Shown: positions 57,965 through 64,000 of the stretch, piece after piece
Layout: each line of letters opens with the position of its first letter
Position numbering within the stretch: position 1 is the stretch's first letter
NCBI GenBank assembly: GCA_030248225.1
Contig: JASANE010019524.1
Span: forward strand, 30,495-94,494
Direction: 5' to 3'
Length of the DNA: 64,000 nucleotides
Origin: Trileptium ribeirensis
Lineage: Eukaryota; Nematoda; Enoplea; Enoplida; Thoracostomopsidae
Made by a program: the position numbers and the translations under genes
Notes under the pieces: model-generated
Seen by the model: the letters and a program-made list of their open reading frames with translations, nothing else
Databases searched by the model: none
Told to the model about the DNA's origin: nothing

Positions 57965-60950
57965 TCCGTACCTTGACCGTACCTTGAACGGTCATCATCA
58001 GCTGCACTGGATTTGCATTTGAAAATATAATTGAATGTTGACAATGACTAGCCGAGAGAATATCGGCTGAGCGTGATTTCATGCGGAGATTTCGCAACCT
58101 GCAATGCAGCGAAGCAGCAGCAGCAACGGTACTCAGAGTTCATGCAGTATGCAAAGCAGTATCGGGCGTAATTTAACCGAGGAGTGAATCTAGCACGCAG
58201 TTTTAGGGGATGTCCGCGGAGTTAATTGTTGTTAAATTCGAAGAAGCGCGAAAGCGGTAGGTCGACGTGTCCGTGAGCCATTCGGTACAGCATAACTAGG
58301 TCAGATCGCAAATGCCGGGTTTGTAATGACTGCAGTTGTAGGCGTTGAAGGCGTTGTGGATATGGCAAGTGTGATATGTATGATACAAGTTTTGTTGCCC
58401 GACGCTGTACGTCTTCGAGGAGTTTGATGTCGCGTTGATAGTAAGGGCACCAATAGGTGCTTGCATACTCAAGACGGGGTCGGATAAATGCCTTGTAAAT
58501 CGGTAGGAATACGGAGCAGCTTATATATGCGAAATGACGTTTCATGATCAGGACAATACGGTTGCACTTATCGGCTACTTCAGCACAGTGTTTTGACGAT
58601 TTGAGGTCTTCCGATATCCACACCCCGAGATCATTCTCACTAGCGCAATTTGGTATGATGATGTTGTTGATGGTATAATCAGTATTTGGGTTGCCACGTC
58701 CCACGTGCAAACACTTACATTTTGCGCCATTGAATTCAACTAGCGAGTCCCTGACCCATTCCAGGGCACCTGCAATATCTGCTATCATGTCGGCGACGTC
58801 GACTTCAGCATGAACCTTGTGTATTCGCCTACACAGCTTGGTATCATCTGCAAATTTGTAGAATTTTGCACCTATGTAGTTATCAATATCATTGATATAG
58901 TATAAGAACAGCACTGGACCCAGCACCGATCCTTGCGGCACGCCGCTAGTAACTTCAAACCACCTACTCGCACAGCCATTTATCATGACAGACTGCGTCC
59001 GTCCGGTTATAAACGATTTTATCCATGACAATAGGGGAACGGCAACACCGTATGTCTCTAGTTTTCGAATTAGTCGACGGTGTGGGACACGATCAAAAGC
59101 TTTCTTTAGGTCTAAATAAATGATGTCAACACTGTCACCCTGATTTACGATTTCCGTTAGCCAGTCAACAAAATCCAACAGTTGCAGCTCCGTTGATCGC
59201 TTATGAAGAAAGCCAAATTGTGACTTATGGAAGATGTTGTTTTTTATTGCGTGATGTAATAGAGCAGCTGCTACCAGCTTTTCCATAATTTTACTCACTG
59301 CTGATGTCAACCTGATGGGGCGATAATTGTCAACGATATAACGTGAACCCTTGCCCTTATACACTGCAGATACATGGGCTTTTAACCAGGCTGGTGGCGT
59401 GGTAGCGGAATGCAGGCAGAGCGTAAACAATGAAGCAACGGTACCAGCCAGAGTATCAATGCAGTTTCGTAAAAGCGTGTTTGTGATTTCGTCGGGCCCA
59501 GAAGCAGCGTGTGGTTTGGATGATTTTATGGCTTTAGCAACACTCTCTATCGTAAATTCAACCGTGGTGATGGTTGCAGTAGTACAACGAACTGTTGGGC
59601 CAAGCGGAGTGCCGGGTTCCATTTGATACACAGATGCAAAATAGTTGCCAAAACAGGCCACTATTTGGGCATTGTTTGTTGTATATGACCCATTTTGAAG
59701 CCGAATTGGGCCGATCGATGGGGTACTGTTTCAGTTCTGTTTTTCTCGAGCATAGGCCCAGAAACTCTTCGGATCAGTCTTTATGTTCGCGGCGAGTTTG
59801 CGTTCAAACTCTCGACGAGCAGAAGCCGATTTCTGGTCCAACAAATCACAAGCAGCACGATACCGTAAGAGGTTTGCATATGAGCGATCGCGTTGGTAAC
59901 GTCGATGGGATGTTGCCTGAGCTGAAAGTGCTCGCAATGTCGCAGCATCAGCCCAGATAGGCTTTGTGTTTTGGCAGCGTATCGTTTTTATTGGCACGTG
60001 GTTGATTATAGCACGTCCAACCGCGGTGTTTATGCCATCCCAGGCATCTTCGGCAGATGACATGTCGATTTCCTGCAAGTCGGTGCGTATGCTGTTGTTA
60101 ATTAGGCTCCAATTAGCTGTGTTGAAGTCACGGCGAACCTTGGGTGGCGAGCCGAGGTGAGTGATGTTGCAAATTATACTGAAGGTAATCGACGAGTGAT
60201 CGCTGCGGCCCAGACCAGCACCGACAACTACATTGTCAATGAATTCATCGCTATCTGTGAAAACAAGGTCGAGGACACTGTTTTCACGCGTTGGTTCGTG
60301 TACAAGTTGAATAAGCCCAGCTGTGAAAACACTTTCCATAAAGTTATCACACGGTGGGGACCATGTATTTTCGACCCAATTTACTAGGCGCATGTTGAAG
60401 TCGCCCACCAGTACGACAGACGCAAAACCATGGTCAGTCAAATTACTAATGATATTGTACAGGGCAGCATTTTGGTTGTCTGAGTTAGAGTCAGCTCGGT
60501 ATGTACATGCCAGAAGTAATTGCCTGTTTTCAGCTATTGGAACCGCACAGAAAACTATATCTTCGTACCCCGATGTGTCAATTGTTGATACAGGAACAGG
60601 ATTTATGTGTTTGGCGACATAAATGATGACCCCACCCCCGCGTTTATTAAGACGGTTTGAGCGAAAACATACGTAGTTGGGAATTTTTAGTAAACAGTCA
60701 GAAATACTCATTGTTGCCCACGTCTCACACAGCATGACTAAATCTGGGTACCGTTGCGCGTGCAGCGTAAGAAGAAGCAGATGTATCTTATTCATAATAC
60801 TACGACAGTTACAAAAAAACGCTCGGAGCATACGTATTTTATTTTCAGTACGATTATTAGCATTAAAACACAATTTCTCAGCAGGACCAGAAAATTCTCT
60901 AAACAAGCAGAAAGTGTCGTTAAGATAGTTAGAAATAGTAGTTGAATATT
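57965..60950 (-). mobile_element. Non-LTR retrotransposon (CR1/L2 group), near-complete copy
   Basis: The element runs on the minus strand. Its 3' UTR (58221 to about 57965) ends in a short repeat in which GGTACGGTCAA occurs twice imperfectly; CR1/L2 elements commonly end in a short tandem repeat instead of poly(A). The 5' boundary is uncertain: in-frame stops begin near 60947 and no ORF1 is visible. No target duplication was recognised. It may lie in an intron of a plus-strand gene whose last exons are at 62.9-63.4 kb. Confidence 0.8.
58222..60906 (-). pseudogene. CR1/L2-like LINE ORF2 (endonuclease plus reverse transcriptase) with one in-frame stop
   Basis: Two long frames, 60906-59731 and 59661-58222, lie in the same reading frame and are separated by a single TGA at 59733-59731, so this is one 895-codon ORF2 with one nonsense change. 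The N-terminal half is an APE-type endonuclease with NCRSI, LCETW, RGGGVIIYV, LVGDFNM and GRSDHS. The C-terminal half is a reverse transcriptase with KGKG, NYRPIRLTS, FGFLHKRST, YLDLKKAFDRVPH, SGVPQGSVLGP, the catalytic FADDTK and a normal C-terminal thumb region (RLEYASTYWCPYY). All catalytic residues are present. Known role: target-primed reverse transcription. The frame has no ATG at its left-most codon (TTG); the first in-frame ATG is 60831-60829. No ORF1 was found, so the copy may be 5' truncated. Confidence 0.93.
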
Positions 60951-61042
60951 ACTTTATAAGTACACTTTATATTATCTCCGGAGAGATGATACCTCCCCAA
61001 ATTTCCTAGGGAAACCTTTATCTCTACTTTTTGGAACAATTT

Positions 61043-61070
61043 GCGCATGCGCCGGCAGCCATCTTGGCTG
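61043..61070 (-). promoter_or_regulatory. NRF1-like and YY1-like motif pair
   Basis: GCGCATGCGC (61043-61052) is a perfect NRF1 site. GGCAGCCATCTTGGC (61054-61068) is, on the minus strand, CCAAGATGGCTGCC, a YY1 site of the kind found at transcription starts. The YY1 orientation points toward lower coordinates, that is toward the LINE (ATG-proximal frame 140 bp away) and, much further, PLEKHF. Motif identity is seen; use as a promoter is inferred. Confidence 0.5.
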
Positions 61071-61099
61071 ATTCTATTATTATTCGTCAGTCGGCGACG

Positions 61100-62880
61100 A
61101 TGTGTGTGTTAACGATATACGACAGTGCTACGTTCGGTTTTAATATGCCTATTCGTGGTTTTCTTTTTTCTTTCTTTTGTGTAGTTGCGGTACATGTTAA
61201 CTAATTTCTCAGTGTTACTCTGGGTTAATATTATTAGTTATTTAGTTACTATGATTAATTTTAAAACAATCTTTTTCTTTCTATTTGATAAAAGTTTATC
61301 TATGTTATAGTAAGTTCAAGGTATTAGTATTTTGGTAATAGTAGTACTTTATACATATTATAGATTAGTATCCATAAGAGTATATAGTTATTAAGAAGGT
61401 TTTTTTATAAATATTAAGGGCATAAGTTTCACTGTTGAGGAAAAGCGATTCTTTTAGGCGTTTTCCCGATTATGCTTTGTTGCTCTATTACGACGATTTC
61501 TGATATCGATCTTAAGCGCCTCTACATGGCTATATATCCCTACTTACCCTATCACGCGCACGCATATAAGTATATACATAGAGGCTCACTCACAGTGATT
61601 TAACAGGAGGCTGTGCCTGTTCTCTGCATACCTGCCGAGGAGGTGGGAATTATCAGGCAAAGTAAGACCTGATATAGGGTTAAGGCAGACCAGGGAAAGA
61701 GGGCAGCCCATTTCCTAAACGGGAACCTCTGGGTGGGATTGGTCTTTCTCCCTTTCCGGCACCTTTTTTTACCACCCGTTGCTACCCAGGCTGCCACACC
61801 ATGGGCTGCTCTATCGTCGAAGGCTGTGACATTGTAAACTTCTCTAGGGTGGGACATAGTTGTCGGAACTATGTCTTCGCGCAAGCCTCGCCTGGGGGTT
61901 GCCCAATGCACAGGCCGGGGAAATTTTACGCTTAGGGGGCTTGACAGTTATGGTCCAACACCCACGTTCTATTTAGGGAAATCCTGTGTCACTTGTCCCA
62001 CCAATACTAACCCATAAAATTTTAGTTTTTTTTGATCTCCGAAGCTTACGAACCGTACAGGTAAAGCTACGATGTTAGGTGCATGTATCCAGTAATACAT
62101 GGTTTTTACGAACGAGTATCCCTTTCAAAATTCTAAAAATTGTTAACACCATATATAATCCATATTGCTGAACATGCGGATCATATTTGTGCTTCGTTAT
62201 CGTTACTATTTGTTGTTTCCATACCCCAGGTGCGTAATGCCGGGGCTGTTAAGTTTTCCTACATAATCTGTTGGGTACTAATAATGTTACTTTGTTATTT
62301 TTTGGTTTTGTTTTCTTTGTTCTTTCAAGCTAACATCCTATATTAAAATTTAACAACCAAACTCGTGTTATTGACCTGATTTGGGTCTGAGCTTATCATA
62401 TGTTCATAGAGGTTTGTTAATCTTTCAGAAGGTGCAGGTCACCTGTGTTAACGTACCGGTTACCCTTTTGGTTCCAAACTAAGGTGTTTTATAAAACAGC
62501 ATGTTTATACGCCTGGAAGATAATACCATTGGTTGAGTAGGCTGAGTGGCAGAGCCCACTGCTTTCATGAGATTTACGCACGGTATAACTTTATCGACAG
62601 TACCTTACCTTATTATTTAATTTCAAACGACCTGTACATAGTATTAGCCTAAACGTTCTGCTGCAATTTCACTTCACCTTATACTAATATTACGTTTGAA
62701 ACAGGTATATAATACGCGAACTTTTTATTTATTGGTTAATACATGAATTGAGCCAAGAACATTGCAAAATGTATCTTAGTGTAGTTTACAAGCCTAAGTT
62801 TGGTTCTAATGGTTATATATAAATGCTTCCTCTAGCTCCGTACCCTGCCTTAACTCGGGCCGCTTTGCTGGGTTAACACA
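61100..62880. other. Gene-poor stretch with one GC-rich structured block
   Basis: The block 61590-61930 is GC-richer and contains GACATAGTTGTCGGAACTATGTC (9-bp perfect stem, 61853-61875) and a 103-codon minus-strand frame (61911-61600) of unknown family. It could be a dispersed repeat or a structured RNA. No snRNA, tRNA or 5S match was found. The rest is AT-rich without recognised features. Confidence 0.35.
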
Positions 62881-62881
62881 G

Positions 62882-62941
62882 AGCTTGGACGCCTTCACAG
62901 CTAGTGCAGCTCACTCCTACCCTGGTACCAGTTGATCCTCA
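62882..62941 (+). CDS. Exon of an unidentified plus-strand gene
   Basis: Acceptor GGTTAACACAG, donor CA|GTAAGG, 60 nt, encoding WTPSQLVQLTPTLVPVDP with split codons at both ends. The end phase (2) exactly fits the exon at 63202. A possible first exon at 57835-57860 (ATG, MALQSKPT, then AG|GTAAAA) would also be in phase, with the LINE in the intervening intron, but that link is speculative. Family not recognised. Confidence 0.5.
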
Positions 62942-63201
62942 GTAAGGACCGAAAGTATGGGCAGCGTTTTTCGGTTGCTTCCCTTCAAAATTCCCACAGA
63001 AACCCTGGTTAACAAAGGCTACTGATTTTTACTCGAACACTTTTTCATGGTATTTTTAATAAATATTTCGATATGGAATTAGACATTTATATTTGTGAGT
63101 ATGTTTCAACGCAATCCTAAATTAAGCTGTCCACTGGTCTATGCGGGCACTTAGTGGCAGTATCAAAATGTTGTAAGTAATTTCGGATAATGTTTTCTGA
63201 G

Positions 63202-63329
63202 AGACCCTAAACTGATTTCGGTGCTAGCCTACACGGGCACTGCAGGAGATCTGAAGGTTTTGTGCAAAATCTTGCAACAAATTATTGAGACGCTGCAGAG
63301 TTGCTACTCGAGCCCGCTGCAGTTTAACA
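63202..63329 (+). CDS. Penultimate exon of the unidentified plus-strand gene
   Basis: Acceptor TTTTCTGAG, donor ACA|GTGAGT, 128 nt, 42 whole codons: DPKLISVLAYTGTAGDLK, then VLCKILQQIIETLQSCY and SSPLQFN. The second half reads as an amphipathic helix. A decayed look-alike of its first half lies about 90 bp upstream (63116-63165). Family not recognised. Confidence 0.6.
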
Positions 63330-63392
63330 GTGAGTATTTTCTAAAACCCCAGATGACATTTGTAAAACTATAACCCTTATTTCTCTTTACAG

Positions 63393-63397
63393 CTTAA
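63393..63397 (+). CDS. Terminal exon: last codon and stop
   Basis: After a 63-nt intron ending in TTTCTCTTTACAG, the bases CT complete a Thr codon and are followed at once by TAA (63395-63397). AATAAA overlaps the stop (63396-63401) and could serve as a poly(A) signal. Confidence 0.45.
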
Positions 63398-63532
63398 TAA
63401 ACCTCATAATGTTTTTACTCCTTAAAACCATGTATAGGCAACTATACATTTTTAAAATTCAAACTTTACCCAAGTTCCAACTTACAATCAAAATCTACTT
63501 TTAAATTATTTTTCAACTCACCCTAATACCAC

Positions 63533-63710
63533 GGCTCGTTATGTGAACTCGCCAAGGTATATATAAGCGTGGATGGCATGATTACTCGAATTCGCCAACG
63601 CTGACCAGATTACTTAAGTTAGTTTCAAATTTAATTAGACCTATCCTTTAAGCTTTTCTAATATTAAAATTCATTTCACAGGCTCGTTTCTCGAACTCGC
63701 CGGGGTACAG
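63533..63710. repeat. GGCTCGTT..GAACTCGCC tandem repeat, 149-bp spacing
   Basis: GGCTCGTTATGTGAACTCGC at 63533 and GGCTCGTTTCTCGAACTCGC at 63682, with a partial copy (CGAATTCGCCAACG) between them. Confidence 0.65.
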
Positions 63711-63788
63711 TTATTTTTAGCACAGATACACGATTCCACCAACTAAATTTAATTACTTACTGGATAAGCTTTTCTAGGCACGCTCCGG

Positions 63789-63998
63789 CTAAAGATTACG
63801 AGGCACAAAATCAAGCCAAGCTAAATTTCCAACTTTTGTTTCAAGTAAACTTCTCCTTAATTTACCAACACCTTTATACCACAAATGGTTCAACCCATAA
63901 GATCCATAGGTTACAACTGTTAATCCACTGGAGTTAGTTAGACTGGTTTCAACATTACATTCGTCACACGGCTCATTCAGCTTATTTTGCAATCTGCT
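63789..63998 (-). CDS. Possible terminal exon or element relic at right edge
   Basis: Open minus-strand frame from the window edge to TAG at 63789, with a CDEC pair near the start, then LTVVTYGSYGLNHLWYKG and LRRSLLETKVGNLAWLDF. It looks more protein-like than neighbouring frames but is of unknown family. It follows two copies of a GGCTCGTT..GAACTCGCC repeat, so it may belong to a mobile element. Confidence 0.35.
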   Translation of the reverse strand, partial: SRLQNKLNEPCDECNVETSLTNSSGLTVVTYGSYGLNHLWYKGVGKLRRSLLETKVGNLAWLDFVPRNL

Positions 63999-64000
63999 AT

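Noticed and set aside
61850..61925. Resemblance of a short segment to U1 snRNA (CCAGGCGAGGCTTG on the minus strand)
   Set aside because: No 5' splice-site pairing sequence, no Sm site in the right place and no proximal element; only about 14 bases agree.
62926..62950. CCAGTTGATCCTCAGTAAGG resembling the 5' end of 18S rRNA (CTGGTTGATCCTGCCAGTAG)
   Set aside because: The match is about 15 bases with gaps and stops at once; it lies across a predicted exon end.
1..64000. CRISPR arrays, operons or other prokaryotic systems
   Set aside because: The tandem repeats have no regular repeat-spacer pattern, and coding sequence is spliced, so the window is eukaryotic.

Overview
This is a 64 kb piece of an animal nuclear genome, most likely from a non-vertebrate metazoan. 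The sequence is AT-rich and intron-rich, with GT-AG splice sites, a CR1/L2-like LINE, hAT-type non-autonomous DNA transposons, foldback elements, a pogo-type transposase relic and many short tandem-repeat families. There is no prokaryotic or organellar organisation. Almost none of the long open frames are genes; real coding sequence has to be assembled from short exons.

The main gene is on the minus strand. Seven coding exons between 53226 and 30449 join in phase into one 304-residue protein with an N-terminal Phafin signature, a PH domain and a complete FYVE zinc finger. It is a PLEKHF1/PLEKHF2 (Phafin) orthologue, a PI3P-binding endosomal and autophagy adaptor. Its six introns (1.7 to 5.3 kb) are packed with repeats: two adjacent hAT-type MITEs inside an (AT)n tract in intron 1, a pogo transposase fragment and a tandem satellite in intron 2, and a foldback element plus other repeats in intron 6.

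Left part (1 to about 30 kb). The first 2.2 kb holds exons of an unidentified minus-strand gene that continues past the left edge; two exons are well supported and three are weaker. A 1190-bp MITE with a perfect 8-bp target duplication sits in one of its introns. Then follow a TAATTA-rich tandem array, an older hAT-like element, a GC-richer block (about 5.3 to 10.4 kb) with two perfect hairpins, long AT-rich stretches with no recognisable gene, a foldback element (18.6 to 19.0 kb), short tandem arrays (20.9 to 21.1 kb) and an LTR-like promoter with a duplicated 103-bp upstream block (23.9 to 24.65 kb).

Right part (53 to 64 kb). This contains further satellite, a broken and chimeric MITE region (55.3 to 56.9 kb), a nearly intact LINE on the minus strand (about 57.97 to 60.95 kb) whose 895-codon endonuclease/reverse transcriptase frame carries one in-frame TGA, a YY1/NRF1-like promoter motif pair at 61.05 kb, and the last exons of an unidentified plus-strand gene (62.88 to 63.40 kb). 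A possible terminal exon on the minus strand touches the right edge.

A recurring theme is local tandem duplication with a unit of roughly 150 to 180 bp in at least seven sequence-unrelated families. One of these is joined to a constant flank about 450 bp long, forming a composite dispersed element.
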